64,000 bases of DNA, taken from assembly GCA_023079485.1 (NCBI GenBank), contig CM041084.1, forward strand, positions 10,104,609 to 10,168,608, in the 5' to 3' direction. The translations under genes were made by a program, and so were the position numbers. The notes below the pieces were generated by a model. It searched no databases. It worked only from the letters and a program-made list of their open reading frames with translations, and was not told the origin of the DNA. Below are positions 27,401 through 38,000 of the stretch, piece by piece; the first letter of the stretch is position 1; every line of letters starts with the position of its first letter. The DNA comes from Archilochus colubris (lineage: Eukaryota; Chordata; Aves; Apodiformes; Trochilidae).

Positions 27401-28164
27401 GTTAAAAGCAGACGCCCTAAATTTGAAGACTTTAATATCCTGAATGCTTTGTGTGTTGTTATCGGGTACAAGTATTAAAGATAAATTAATCATGCAGGGT
27501 GTTTTCCCCATAATATGATTACTAACGACCCGCAGACCGTACCACGGCAGCGCTCTGTGAAAACTCTTCGCAAAGTAGCAGCGGCCACCGGCTGCCGAGG
27601 AGAACAGCGGGGAACGGGTACCTGGGGCCCGAACAGCCCGGAGGGGGCTCCTCAGCCCCCTCCCCTGGGCTTGGGGTCCGGGTCCGGACCGCGCTCTCCC
27701 GCCACGGCGGAGCCGCGACAGCCCCCGAAGAGAGCCTGGGGGTGCGGGGCGGTGCCCCCCGCGCCTGCGGCCCGGCCCGCCGCTGCTTCTGCGGTCCGAG
27801 AGCCTGTCCCCAAGAGCGCCGGCGGGGAGACGGGCTGGGGGTCCCAGCGGGGACAGGAGCCCCCTCCCCTGCGAGGTCCCCGCCCGGGGACAGCCGGGAA
27901 GCGCAGTCACTTGTATCCCGAAGTGAGTGAGGAGGATCCGCGGTCTCCGCACCTGCTACGGCTGCAGCTGAGCCCCCCGCTCCGGGGAACTGTGTGGGAC
28001 CACCCAGTCCGGCGGGGTTCGCACAGGCACCTCAGCCGTAGGGGTCACCCCGTTCGCGGTCTGGAGGGGCGAGTTTTAACTTTCTCGCGGGTGGGCGCGG
28101 GGTGACTTACCCGCCGCAGGCTCCAGCAGAGGGAGAGGAAGAGGAGGATGGGCAGGTTCCTCAT
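12332..28164 (-). CDS. VIPR2: VIPR2 (VPAC2 receptor for VIP and PACAP), exons 1-4, 3' part outside the window
   Basis: Class B (secretin-family) GPCR that binds VIP and PACAP at the plasma membrane and usually signals through Gs and cAMP. Four spliced exons on the minus strand join in frame to give residues 1-121: signal peptide (1 to about 20) and extracellular domain. The stretch V19-F28 ([10 protein letters not shown]) is identical to mammalian VPAC2, and WDNITCWRP (58-66), VTVPCPKVF and GNISKNCTS also match; VPAC1 differs at these places. Cysteines at 39, 54, 63, 77, 95 and 111 fit the family pairing 39-63, 54-95 and 77-111; C26 is the extra N-terminal cysteine also found in VPAC1. D59, W64 and W100 are family core residues. 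Sequons lie at N60, N90 and N94. The seven-helix exons are not visible and must lie beyond the left edge. The family assignment rests on remembered VPAC2 sequence and is strong; no search was run. Confidence 0.95.
12605..12745 (+). mobile_element. Old CR1 3' fragment
   Basis: The segment with GGGGAAGTGGTGGATTCCCC and a diverged GGGTTGGTCTTTCAGATC resembles the CR1 region between the end of ORF2 and the 3' tip. It is eroded and lacks the terminal ATTCTATG repeats, which suggests an old insertion. Confidence 0.55.
13337..13392. repeat. AT-rich low-complexity tract
   Basis: A run of ATATAATATTATAATAATG-like sequence followed by a short direct repeat of AATAACTAATAACTAAC, in VIPR2 intron 3. Confidence 0.6.
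15720..15827 (-). CDS. VIPR2: VIPR2 coding exon 3 (core of extracellular domain)
   Basis: 108 bp, phase 1 in and out, encoding the rest of G53 to residue 88 and the first base of G89. The acceptor is TTTTGTTTCAG|GATGTG and the donor AACCAG|GTACTT. It holds C54, the WDNITCWRP block (D59, sequon N60, C63, W64), GETVTVPCP with C77, and [10 protein letters not shown]. It forms the beta-sheet core and contributes one partner to each of the three family disulfides. It is highly similar to mammalian VPAC2, with the variable loop SLFSGKP replacing the human segment at equal length. Confidence 0.95.
15964..15996 (-). mobile_element. Tiny CR1 3' tip, minus orientation
   Basis: ATCACAGAATGGTAGGGGTTG followed by TAAGGGAC is the complement of the extreme CR1 3' end. 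It lies about 15 bp left of a plus-oriented CR1 fragment of the same subfamily type, so the two form an inverted pair. Confidence 0.7.
16010..16175 (+). mobile_element. CR1 3' fragment, plus orientation
   Basis: Contains AGGTTGTGGAGTCTCCTCTG, GGTGGTCCTGCTCTGACAGG, GGGTTGGACTTGATCTC and GGTCCCTTCCAACCCCTAAC, in the order expected for the last ~165 bp of an avian CR1 element. It lies within VIPR2 intron 2, opposite to the gene. Confidence 0.88.
17487..17500 (+). promoter_or_regulatory. CTCF consensus match in VIPR2 intron 2
   Basis: CCACCAGGTGGCAC matches the vertebrate CTCF core consensus CCASYAGRKGGCRS at every position, in plus orientation. It stands in AT-rich sequence, so it is less likely to be a by-product of local GC composition. 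Occupancy cannot be judged from sequence. Confidence 0.5.
18594..19650 (-). mobile_element. CR1 LINE, ~1.05 kb 5'-truncated copy with reverse transcriptase relic
   Basis: Its 3' tip is at the left (AATCATAGAATTGCCGAATG is the complement of the CR1 end) and the body extends right into ORF2. Minus-strand reading of 19549-19079 gives reverse transcriptase palm sequence: an IPQG-like block, then S-A-DDTKL, which is the catalytic [FY]ADD box with its first residue changed, then LQ/KCK-like thumb residues and a DLGVLV block. The frame is then lost and continues from about 19142 in another frame ([10 protein letters not shown], then LFCLEKRRL). The copy is 5' truncated, frameshifted and inactive. 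It sits in VIPR2 intron 2 in the same orientation as the gene. Confidence 0.93.
22006..22054. repeat. AT-rich inverted repeat
   Basis: ATATATGCATTA (22006-22017) and TAATGCATATAT (22043-22054) are perfect 12-bp complements around an AT-rich loop. It lies in VIPR2 intron 2. Confidence 0.65.
24980..25082 (-). CDS. VIPR2: VIPR2 coding exon 2 (start of extracellular domain)
   Basis: 103 bp, phase 0 in and phase 1 out, encoding residues 19-52 plus the first base of G53. The acceptor is TTTGACACAG|GTGAAT and the donor AAAAAG|GTAAGAA. It begins [10 protein letters not shown] and carries C26 and C39 (EETKC). This is the N-terminal alpha-helix of the hormone-binding domain. Compared with human VPAC2 as I recall it, the segment between C39 and C54 is one residue longer and diverged, while the flanks are nearly identical. 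Confidence 0.94.
25083..28110 (-). other. VIPR2 intron 1
   Basis: A 3.0 kb intron bounded by GTAAGT and CAG. Its first ~580 bp (27530-28110) are CpG island; the rest is AT-rich. A T/G-rich simple repeat lies at 26549-26609. No other exon-like segment was recognised. Confidence 0.85.
26549..26609. repeat. T/G-rich simple repeat, (TTTG)n and poly-T
   Basis: TTTTTTTTGTTTTTGTTTG units grading into GTT units and a 16-nt T run, in VIPR2 intron 1. On the gene's strand this is an A/C-rich tract with poly-A. Confidence 0.85.
28111..28164 (-). CDS. VIPR2: VIPR2 coding exon 1 (start codon and signal peptide)
   Basis: Encodes 18 residues, [18 protein letters not shown], with a hydrophobic core ([11 protein letters not shown]) typical of the cleaved signal peptide of class B receptors. 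The ATG (28162-28164 read on minus) has G at -3. The exon ends at CGGCGG|GTAAGT, a strong donor, in phase 0, so exon 2 continues directly with VNSIHPEC. I chose this start because it gives a signal peptide of the expected length and position. The frame is open for 198 more codons upstream, but that stretch is arginine- and glycine-rich CpG-island sequence with no receptor similarity. The cleavage site probably falls near or just after the exon 1/2 junction. Confidence 0.92.
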
Positions 28165-28560
28165 GCCAGCCAAGAGCCGGGGCCGGCAGGTTCCGCTGCC
28201 CCGCGCCGCTCCGCGGGTCCCTTTCCAAGGCGGCGAGCAAGAACCGGATCCCGCCGCGGCACCATAGGGCCGAGCACTCCCCGACCCGCAGGCGACCGCT
28301 GCCCTGCGGCTGTCGGCGGCTCCCGCACCTGCCCCGGCCACCTCCCGCCTGCCGCTCAGGCGGCCCTCAGCTCCCAGACCGACTGAGTCCCTGCTCGCCA
28401 CCGCCTCTCTACGCTCAGCTCCTCCTCTAGACCCCGGCTTCCTCCCCTGCCGCTTCTCCTCAGCCCTTCTCCTCTCCTTCCTTTTCTCCTCCTCCCCCTC
28501 CCCGCCGTCGTTGCTCCCCCCATAAGAGGTGCGAGTCTTTCTCCTCAGCCGGGATGCTCT
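28165..28560 (-). promoter_or_regulatory. VIPR2: VIPR2 5' UTR and proximal promoter, including a pyrimidine tract
   Basis: GC-rich sequence immediately upstream of the VIPR2 ATG. The 5' UTR must start somewhere in or beyond this stretch. At about 28417-28510 the plus strand is dominated by C and T (clusters of CCTCC and TTCTCC), so the sense strand is a GA-rich tract. Such tracts are common in CpG-island promoters and can bind GA-binding factors or form triplex DNA; that role here is inference. Confidence 0.5.
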
Positions 28561-28759
28561 CCGCCCATCCCCGCGTCCCGCAGGTGCTGCCACGCCGTCC
28601 CGGGCTATTGCCAGGTTGTGGACGGCATCTACCCCGCTCTGCCGTGGGGTGCCCGTCCCGACACCGTAGCAGGGCAAGCACTGGGGTGTCTTGTGCCTGC
28701 AAACCCCTTGAGATAATCGGAAGTGTCCCCCCAAGCCAGACCCCCACGAAAACCCCATG

Positions 28760-31700
28760 ACAGGTGTGGCTCAAGTGAAGTGAAGTGATCCCTGGCAGGC
28801 TCAGTCTCATCACTGAGTAGATCAGCAATTGTATTGCAAAATCTTCTTCCCCCCAAGCTGTTTCTTTTTGAGGTCTCAACAGAGGGCCAGATGTTTAAGG
28901 CAACTCCATACTACTACTGCCTGGCAGTTTATATGAGTCATGGATCCTGGTTTTGCCTCACAAGACATGTAAAATATGTGATTTAATGACATTTATGTGA
29001 GCACATGCCTTTTGTTATAGAAAAAGCGTAGTTTATATGCTGGCTTTTAGCTGAGGAAGAGAATAAATTAGAGTTGTCTTTCTACTGTCTTGGATGTGCT
29101 ATAAGTGCTGTGTATTAAGAAGGGACTGAATGGGTAACATAGGACTCATCTAAAAAGCCTTATGCCACCCAAATTACCATCTTTAAGCTAACCAAGAGAA
29201 GGTCCACAAAATTTTCCTATTTTTAAATGCATTTCACATGAGAAGAAAGAAATTACTCCAACCTCTGTGATATAATTAAAAAGAAATACTACAAACCTTA
29301 ACGAGCAGTGTTACAACCTGCATGCTGAGAGCAGAGGGAAACGCCAATGTACAACACAAAATTTCTTGTAGGATGGCATATGATCAAGTAATGAAAATAT
29401 TATCATTGTAACAGAAAATAGTACTGCTTTGGATTGACTTTGGTCTCTGTGTGACAAGTGAACCAATATGACCAATTGCACCTATTTTTAACATAACTTG
29501 GTTGGAGGAGAACCTGCTTATGCTGCTAGCTCTGAAATTCCTGGGCAGACTTTCAGGTCAAGACTCTTGGAAACAGAATTATACCATACCAACTCCATGA
29601 CTCCTGAGACCAGTGTCCAAGGTTTTTTTTCAGGCTCGTGGTTATTGACACACACAGTCTGGGTGTTCTGCTAGCAATTTCTTAAGACCTATAGGTCTTT
29701 CCAAAATATCAGTCTTAAAGCCATTTGTCTATTCTTTTCATTTACAGAAGTCTGATGACTTATCATTATTGCAAGGTTTTGGAAAAATATTTTCTGTCTT
29801 TTCTCTGTTTAGAAGTTATTTTTTGCACTTTGTGATGACTTTCATCCTACTAAGAAAGCAGTCTTTAAATTCAGTCACTCTCATAAGTGAAATTTATACA
29901 TGTCAAGGCTCTTCAGGTACCCAAGAGCCTTCAGGTATCCTTTGCAGAGGAGCTGCCAGGCAGACTGTCCAACAGCTGGACTGTCCCAGCAGCTGAGGAA
30001 ACAAGAGTTTCCAGACACCCAAACCCAGTGTTTGATTCTTTGAGTAAATGATTCATTAAGCTGTTGAAGCTGAGTGGCCTGGGAAACCAATTAACAAATT
30101 AGTGTTAACATTCTGTCTAGAAACAGCCTTGGGAACTGTCATCATTATTCCTTCTGTGGAATGACAGAAACTAATATGTTGGGTACTAGGCAGTCCACAT
30201 ATCCCAGAACTGTCAAAGACATTTTGAAACTTTAATCTGTTCCACCAGGCAATTGTCCAGAATCACATTTTTGTCATTTTTTTCCCCATTGAATCAGCAT
30301 TTTAAGGCAAAAAGAAAAATAATTTTTTCCTCAACTGTTTCTTCTGTTGCTGTTTGGACTCACTGACATGAAAGAGAAAACAGATGAAAGAGATGCATCA
30401 AATACTAATGTAGAGGGGAAAAAAAAGAAAAAGAATGGAACTAAAATAACTGTTGATCCATAGTGATATATACTAATGAGACTGAAACTCTTATTCAGCA
30501 AGGAATGGATAAGGTTATGAAGGAATCAAGGAATCATATAAATTTAGCCAGTCAGTGCAGATTTGATGCTCTTTCCAATAATGACCCATGTAATTCAAAG
30601 GAAAGAGATTTTGTGGAGGTATCCATGAGGCACAAATGGACTTCGCAGGCATGGAGGGATGGAGTACAAACACAGAGAGAAATTAATTCCCTCCTCACCA
30701 TATAGGTGGTAGAAAAGCAAATACAGTTTGACTGAAATAGGTATTATTTTGAATTAGCAGAGCATGGGTATTACATAAAGGGGAATAAAAATGGAAATGA
30801 AAAAGTTCCACATCAGGTAATGGAGTTAGCAACCTGCAATGCAAAGTTACTTCAAGCTCTCTGCTTCCATGGCAAATGAAGGAGCCAAAAGCTTTGCTGC
30901 AATTCCAGCTGTTGGGAAAGTCTACCTATCAAGGAAAGGCACATGCCAGTGGAGTTGTAAGTAACAAATACCTTCTGCCTGGCCATCTGTCTCCACAGAA
31001 TCCTCTGATGCACAGTGTTGGCAGTAAGTAGCTGGTGTGATTTTGGTGAGGCTCATGGAGAAGAAGCTGACAGCTTTGCCTACTAAAGCTATGACACCAA
31101 TTCCTTTTGAGCTGAATCCTTATTTAAATTATTTGTGGAGTTCAGGATGTTTTGACAATTTGTATTCTATCCACAAATCCTTATCACATATAAGGGCTGA
31201 AACTCCATTGATTTAATTATTTAAGAAGAGATTTTCTTGTGTCCAGTCATCTCATAATTATTGTTTAGACAAAGCATAATGTGCAGTTGCAAATACCTGA
31301 ACTGCATGAAAAATTTAGAAGTATTTACCTGAAAGCACGTGTACAAGTCATCTGGAACAATGTACATCTTTCAAGAGTGGCAATCTCTTGATCTTTTAAA
31401 ACTATTTCATGTTTTGAGTTCTGCTTTTGAGATACAGAGAAATTTTTAGCTATAACTTTATGCCGAACACTGAGCCTCATTGCAAAGTGATGCTCTTCCT
31501 AAGTCTTCACACTTAGAGTAGATCTTCATCACATATTCCTAAATCTCCCAAAGGCACTCTTTACTGTCATCCTGCATTTTCATAGAATCATAGAATGTTA
31601 AGGGGGTTTTTTTGTTAGGTTTGTGTTTTTGTTTTTTTTTGATACTTAAGGGAAGATTTTATCAGACATGAAAATAGACATAGAGTGGGTTTCCAAGAAA

Positions 31701-34449
31701 AAGGAATTGTGACTTTAATGTAGGTACAGTTTGAACCTTTTATATTTGAGACAAAGTTCCCTCCAAATTTTGCATTGGTAACTACTAATATTGATGATCT
31801 TATTGAGCTGCTTTCAGTGATCAGGTGGAAGCACAACAAAGAGGGTGCCAGGCCTGAGGAGGGGCAAACAATATATATCTTGTCCATGGAAATGGTAATT
31901 CAGCCCTTGGAGAGGCTCTCAGGGCTACACCACCACCCTGTGAGAAGCAGCACAGTGTTGCTGTTGTCCAACAGTTGACCCCTCTGCACCAAATCTTGTA
32001 GTAGCTGCAGCAAAAGGAAAAGGTAAAATGCAGATTCTGTGAAAAAAAGACCAAAATATTATCAATGGCTTTGATCTACAGCTCCTGCAGGTGTTCAAAA
32101 TAGCCTCCCACTTATTTTGAACTTTTGTTGTTGTTACTGTCAATTTATGTCTACATAATCTCTTGAGCCCTATGCTTGTTTCTTAGACAAAAAGACAATA
32201 TTATGCAGAGGAGAGTTTTCTAAGGAAAAGACTGACCATCTGCTACACCATCCTTAAGTGTCACCTCAGCTTTTTCATTCTATTGCATTTCAGCAGCCCG
32301 AGCAGAGCCCTGTTGTCTCTAGGCATGAAGAGTAACTTCATGCTAAAGCTGAGAGCCTATATTCTAGGGATGATGCTCAAATAGTTCCACAAACTGCTCT
32401 GTTGCAGTTGCCTGTGAAAGGACAGTTTGTCAAGATCAGCATACCAAGTGCATCCCAACAGCACATACTCCCAACATAGCAATGTGAAGAGCTCTTTAGA
32501 GTGGCCTTTCCACAATGTGCGCATAGCTTGGATACTCAGCAAATAAAGTTCTGCAGATTAGAAACACAAATTCTTTGAAAACCAAGAGACTTTTCATTTT
32601 GGTTTATTAAACTCTGGACTCTCAGATTTTTAGAGGGCTTGATTAGGGAGGTATCTGTAACTGTGGATCTTCCATCAGGATATGGCACAGGGACATTGTG
32701 TACCAAAGACACAGAATGTAGTCTATAATACTTAGTGTAAAGTATGCAATTTTGTTCTCTCTCTCCCTCAAATTTATAAGACTCCCAGGTCTTCCGTAAT
32801 TTCAAAAGAGTCATAAAAGTCCCTTCAGAGTAATGAACCTCTCAAGTTTCTGGGCCAGGGTACATTGTTTTTCATATTTCTGTATAGACAAGTCCTTTAA
32901 TAGTACCTGTTGAACACATCAAGCTAATAGGTATTCTGTAGCATTCACATGTATAGATTAAGTAGAATCTGATATTTTATATTTATAAATTAAATCTAAA
33001 ATAATTATTTTGGTATCTGGCATTACAGGAAGTACTTGGCTAAGGTCATTTAAGTTGTGATTTACTACAAAGCTCCAGGATGGATCAGTGAGTTTTGAAT
33101 CTCTCACTGGACATAAAGAAATAAAAAATTTTTATTCTGAAAATTTGAAGTATTTTTTTTCCTGATACAATAAGAAATTGTCCCCATTAGTCTTAGGGGG
33201 TTTGTGACTGTTAGTTATTGTGAAATTATATGAATTTTTTTTGCAATTTTAAATAAAGACTTTGCCACAAAACTCAGAGACAAAACTCAAAAACTGTAGA
33301 AAAACAGACTTTCAGGCAAAGCTTTAGAAAAGTAGATAAGAGTAAAGACAGAAAGAAAAAAAAATGAAAAGGAAAATAACATAAAAGTAGTATTTATCCA
33401 GTGGAGTCAGTACCAGCTTAATCCAATACTTTTCTTTACTAAGATTATTTTCTACACAATGATTAGGCAATGCTAATCTAGATGTATTCTAGATAGCTGT
33501 CAGCAAAGCATTTGTTACAGTGCCATAGCATTTACTTGTTAAAATTGCAATGATGGAGCTTAATGAAAAATTTATCTGGCAAAAATGTGGTTAAAAGAAC
33601 CTGACATATAATGCTGATGTGTAAAGAAGGATAAAGGGAAATAACACTGAAGTTCCTGAGAGATCAGCCTGGGTTCACTTTTTATGCTTTATATGTTTTA
33701 ATTTTTGACAAAACAAAATTTTCTAGGGGTTCAAAGTGTTGTCAGCAGTAAGGATTATCTTGATATATTAAAGAAAAGGATCAACTAAAAAATATGCACT
33801 AGAAAAAGTTGGAAATTTAATTGAGGAAATGGAGAGTTGTGCTATTAAACAATGAATAAGTATTTTCACCATAAGCTAAAGGGCAATGGGAGGAAGCCCT
33901 GTGTGTACAAGTCAGTGTGTGGCAAATACAAATATTAATGTGACATGACTGTGAAAAATAAATGTGATCTTAGGACGTATGGGAGAAATACTTTCTACAG
34001 AGTTAGTAAAGAAATGAGGCTGGGTATTACACAAAGGACTGGACAGATCTGATTTGGAGTTTTGCATATAAATTTAGCACATCAAGCAGATTAATTCAGG
34101 AGGTGCAGAGCAAATAATTGCATTCCTAAGGATTTTAGAGAATGCTTGATTCAGTAGCCTTAAAATATAAACTGAGATTAAATATGTAACCAGGAAAGAA
34201 ACTTTGTAGACAAAAGGAACTTTTGGCAGAATAACAGGTGAATCAACCTCGATGAGATTAAATGCATAGGTGGATATCCAGTTAGCTGCTGTGGACAAAT
34301 ATTGTAACACTGAGAACAAAGAAAGAAAATGTTTTTCAAGATAGAACTTGATCAGACAGTGAAAAGGATTTTATAATACTGCAGCTGGGTTGAGTCAGTC
34401 TATGGATACAAATGGGTGATGAGTAGATAGAGGGTACTCTTATGGAGAA
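28760..34449. other. Intergenic sequence directly upstream of VIPR2
   Basis: 5.7 kb of AT-rich sequence with one CR1 tip (31580-31606). I see no exon with supported splice sites or a recognisable protein, and no RNA gene. Confidence 0.6.
31580..31606 (-). mobile_element. CR1 3' tip remnant
   Basis: CATAGAATCATAGAATG followed by TTAAGGGGG is the complement of the terminal CR1 repeat. Only the tip is present, followed by a T-rich stretch. It may be a very short 5'-truncated insertion. Confidence 0.5.
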
Positions 34450-35085
34450 AGACTAGGGGGTATTGGATGAAAAACTGAATATGAGCCATCAATGTTCTCT
34501 TGCAGCCCAAAAGGCCAATCACATCCAGGCTTCAATCAACAGAAGGGAGGCTGGTAAGTCAAGGGAGGGCATTATTCCCTTTTACACTTCACCCATGAGA
34601 TCTCACCATTAGGGTGGGGCACTCTGTTCATCTCTGGGGACCCCAGCATAAGAAATTCATGGCTCAAGTGGGTCCAGAGGAGGGCCACAAAGATGATGAG
34701 GAGGCTAGAGCACGTCCATCTGAGAACAGGCAGAGTTTGGGTTGCTTAGCCTAGAGAAGAAAAGGCTCTGAGGAGACCTGAGAGCAGCCATCCACTACCT
34801 AAGGGGACAGCAGGAAAGATGTGGAGAGGCTCTGTCAGGGTTTGTGGTGATAAGATGAGGGATAACAGTGTTAAACTGAAAGAGAGTAGATTTAGATTAG
34901 GTTGCCCAAGATGTGGATGTGGATGAGATGTGGATGCTCCCTCTCTGGAAGTGTCCAAGGCCAGGTTGGATGGGGCTTTGAGCAAGCTTGTCTACAGAAA
35001 AGTGTTTATATGGCAGTTAAGCTGCAACTATATGGTCTTTAAGGTCCCTTCCAACTCAAACCATTCTATGATTCTGTAATACAGC
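34450..35085 (+). mobile_element. CR1 LINE 3' fragment, ~635 bp
   Basis: It begins in the ORF2 C-terminal part (GGTATTGGATGAAAAACTGA, then GCAGCCCAAAAGGCCAATCA), passes GGAGGGCCACAAAGATGATG and AGGCCAGGTTGGATGGGGCT, and ends in the 3' tip CATTCTATGATTCTGTAAT. Stops interrupt the frame and the left end is truncated. It lies upstream of VIPR2 and has a direct duplication of GATGTGGATG around 34910-34935. Confidence 0.92.
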
Positions 35086-38000
35086 TCTGTGCCCCAACAT
35101 TAGACCAGGCTTTTCCAGAGGTCTTTTCCAAGCCTCTGTTCTGCTTTGTGGTAAGTACTCCCCTCAACATAGTTTTCTGCCAAAATTACTGTTCTACAAA
35201 ATTTGTTTGCTGGATTTTTTGTCTTTTTACACAGAAAAAGTAATTTTCTATGCAAAGTGCTCACCTATATTCCAAAGTAGAATGATTTTTGGCAGACGTA
35301 CAAATATTTAGCTTTTGGATAAATATTCCCATTTGGGGCTTTTCAGCACAATTTTTTTTTTTCTAGCAGTGAAAAAAGTCACCGATTTACAAAAGCTGAA
35401 TCTTAATTTTTTCGTAATCTGGGAGTATTTGTATCAGGAATTCTGTGCTGGGCTCTTGTCCAGAAACAGGGGAAAATGAAACATTAAGACTTGTACTAAA
35501 GGATGATTTTAAAAGGAGATGAAAAATCCAGGCCACCAGTATTCTTGATAAAGAGAGAGAGGGAGAAATTGCATTAATATAATCAAAAGACTGAGAGGGT
35601 TTTTTTCATGATTTTCCATCTTGGAACTGAGCCAAGTAAGTATACAGTGAATTTTTAGTCAGTTACAGCTTGAGGCTGTTTTGATTTTTGAGTTTTTGTA
35701 TCTTTGAGATAGAATATTTTTTACATCATGGGTTTGTTTTTTGTTTTTGTGCTTCAGGATGAAGACTGAAGCTCTGCATACTTTAGAAATTCAGAACATC
35801 ATTCTGTCAAAAACCTTCAGTAACCATAACCTACTGTGATAAACATAAAGCAAGAATTTTAGTAAGAAGGGAGGTGAGATTTAAATGTAGTTATCGGGGC
35901 TTGATTTCTTTCACTTAGCTCAAGTGTAAACAAAGAGAAACTTCAGTATAATAAAAAATTTTAAACATTTTAAAAGTGACTACCTCCATTAAGAGAAAAA
36001 AATCCACAGCATAAGGTAACACATGAAACCCAGCTGTTAATGTAATACGAACTGAATGACATATAAATCAAGAATGGATTACTGAGGGTTGCATGAAGAA
36101 TCTTCCTCCACACCAGGAGAGTAAAAGAAATACATGTTGACAAAACAAGGCCCTGTAATCCACAGGAATGTTCCATAGGCAAAGTCAATAACACCCTCTT
36201 CAGGTGTCCAAGTTAAACAGAACGTGTCTAAAGAGCAGGAAAAGGCAGAGTTCATGGCACAGGCTGCTATTGTCAGTGGGTGAAGACAGATGAGCAGTTG
36301 GGGGAGCAGGCATCTGTCTGCAAAATTAAATATTAGGAGCAGATGTGTGCTTTTTCCTTCTCTAGAGATCAGATGCCTTTGCCCATTCAGGACCTAAAAA
36401 GCTTTGTGAAAACAAAGGCCTTGTTGAGCAGAATTAATTCCTTTTAAATACACCCCAAACCCAAAAAGTTACGTTAAGGTAGGAGAAAGTAGCTATGAAC
36501 ATAGGTGGCATAGGTTTGCTGAGGACTTAATTCCATGTCTTCCCTAGTTCAATCTGAATCAAAGCCACCATTGTGAATGGTCAGATGTGTGCCCCAGTTA
36601 TCAAACCAGAGGCTTGCTGGAACCAGAGGGGAGGGTTGAGATTGTGCTTTTTCACTTAGTGGTGGTGACAGAGAATCCTCTCTTCTGTTTAGGCATCTAT
36701 TCTCATGAGACATGGAAGAAAATTGCCTCTTTGATGCTTTCTCTTTGGTTGAGATGAGCTAACTGGCTTGAAAGTTTATAGAAAGAAGATGATACTTGGC
36801 TGTGAAACCATGTAAAATCTGCTCAAACCTAAAATTTCTGTAAATCACACTGCTCTTTCTGAGGTGGTCAGAGAGTTGGTTATCTCATGATCATCAGGGA
36901 AAGATGACAGTCTCCTTTTTTTTTGAATATCTAATAGCAGCTTTAGTGTGGGGCACTTCATGTATTGAGGAGAAATTTACTAACTAAATAAGCCAGCATT
37001 TAGCTAACCAATACTCTTGAACTGAAGTGCCAGTTTAACTTTTCCCCAGTAGCAGTGCTATATTGAGTTGGAAACTTAGAAATTAATCCTAAGAGATTTA
37101 ATTTTCCTGCTTTATTATATACTGGTTTTAATGGAATTTTGAAGAATGGCTTTGTGAGAGACAGGTGTCAAAATACCAGATAGAAACTGACTCACCAGTC
37201 ACAGGATTTAATATTAAGGTCAGGCTGTGAAAATACAGTGGTGCTCAGTCTTTATTGACTTGCAGCTTATGTACTGATTTACACTGGACAAAATGACTGG
37301 CGTGGGTGTAATGTCCTATTTTCCCAGATTTGATAGTAATTTACATATTCCTTCTACAGTTGTTAGCAATGACACAGGACACAAAGCAGTTAAAACAAGA
37401 CAAGAGCCCAAAACAAAGGAACAAGCTCAGAATGTCCTAGAAGATGATTACAAGCAATTCCCTGCAGAGATTTTCAGATTTACTTTATATTTAAATGGGA
37501 CTGAAATGTTGAAGTTCCATCCAAACAGAGCAAAGGAGGAGCACACACAGTGCACACTTTACCTTCCTAGTCAGTACATTCCTCCTCCCCCCTTTACTTG
37601 ATGTATTTTCATGTGCCAGTTGGTAACAAAGCTTTAATGCTGATGTTTTGCAGGTGAAAATCAGCTTACATCACAGAGCTTTGATTGCATGGAATACTCT
37701 AAAGTAAATGAGCTCCAAATTCTACTTGAACTAACTGCCTCTAGTCACTAGAAGTATCCCAGTGCATAGTGGCATAGAAAGACATGAAAGATTGTAAGAT
37801 CAAATGCTAACATCAGCTTTCATGCAGTACTAAACTTACATGTTGATGTCACTTAATTTCTATTACTTCAGCAGCTCCCAACTCACACACAGAGTCTGCT
37901 GGAGTTCTGCCCCTTATCTGCTGTTCATCACCCTATGCTGCTGGTTTGCATTTTGATTGTAGAATGATGTCGGTCCACCTGGTATGGGATGGACACTAGA

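Larger units (their letters stand above)
27530..28690. promoter_or_regulatory. VIPR2: CpG island spanning VIPR2 exon 1 and promoter
   Basis: GC content and CpG frequency rise abruptly near 27.53 kb and fall again near 28.69 kb, against flanks that are AT-rich and CpG-poor. The island covers the 5' part of intron 1, coding exon 1, the 5' UTR and the likely promoter of the minus-strand VIPR2 gene. I see no TATA box near a plausible start site, so a dispersed, TATA-less start is likely. GC-box cores (CCGCCC on plus) occur at 28561-28566 upstream of the start codon and at 27880-27885 in intron 1. The exact transcription start cannot be placed from sequence. Confidence 0.85.

Noticed and set aside
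27515..28105. 196-codon plus-strand frame and 218-codon minus-strand frame in the CpG island (27296-27952)
   Set aside because: High GC depletes stop codons. The products are proline-, arginine- and glycine-rich with no family resemblance, and they lie in VIPR2 intron 1 and exon 1.
30463..30705. 80-codon plus-strand frame considered as an exon
   Set aside because: No recognisable domain, no convincing splice junctions, and a length within chance expectation for this amount of sequence.
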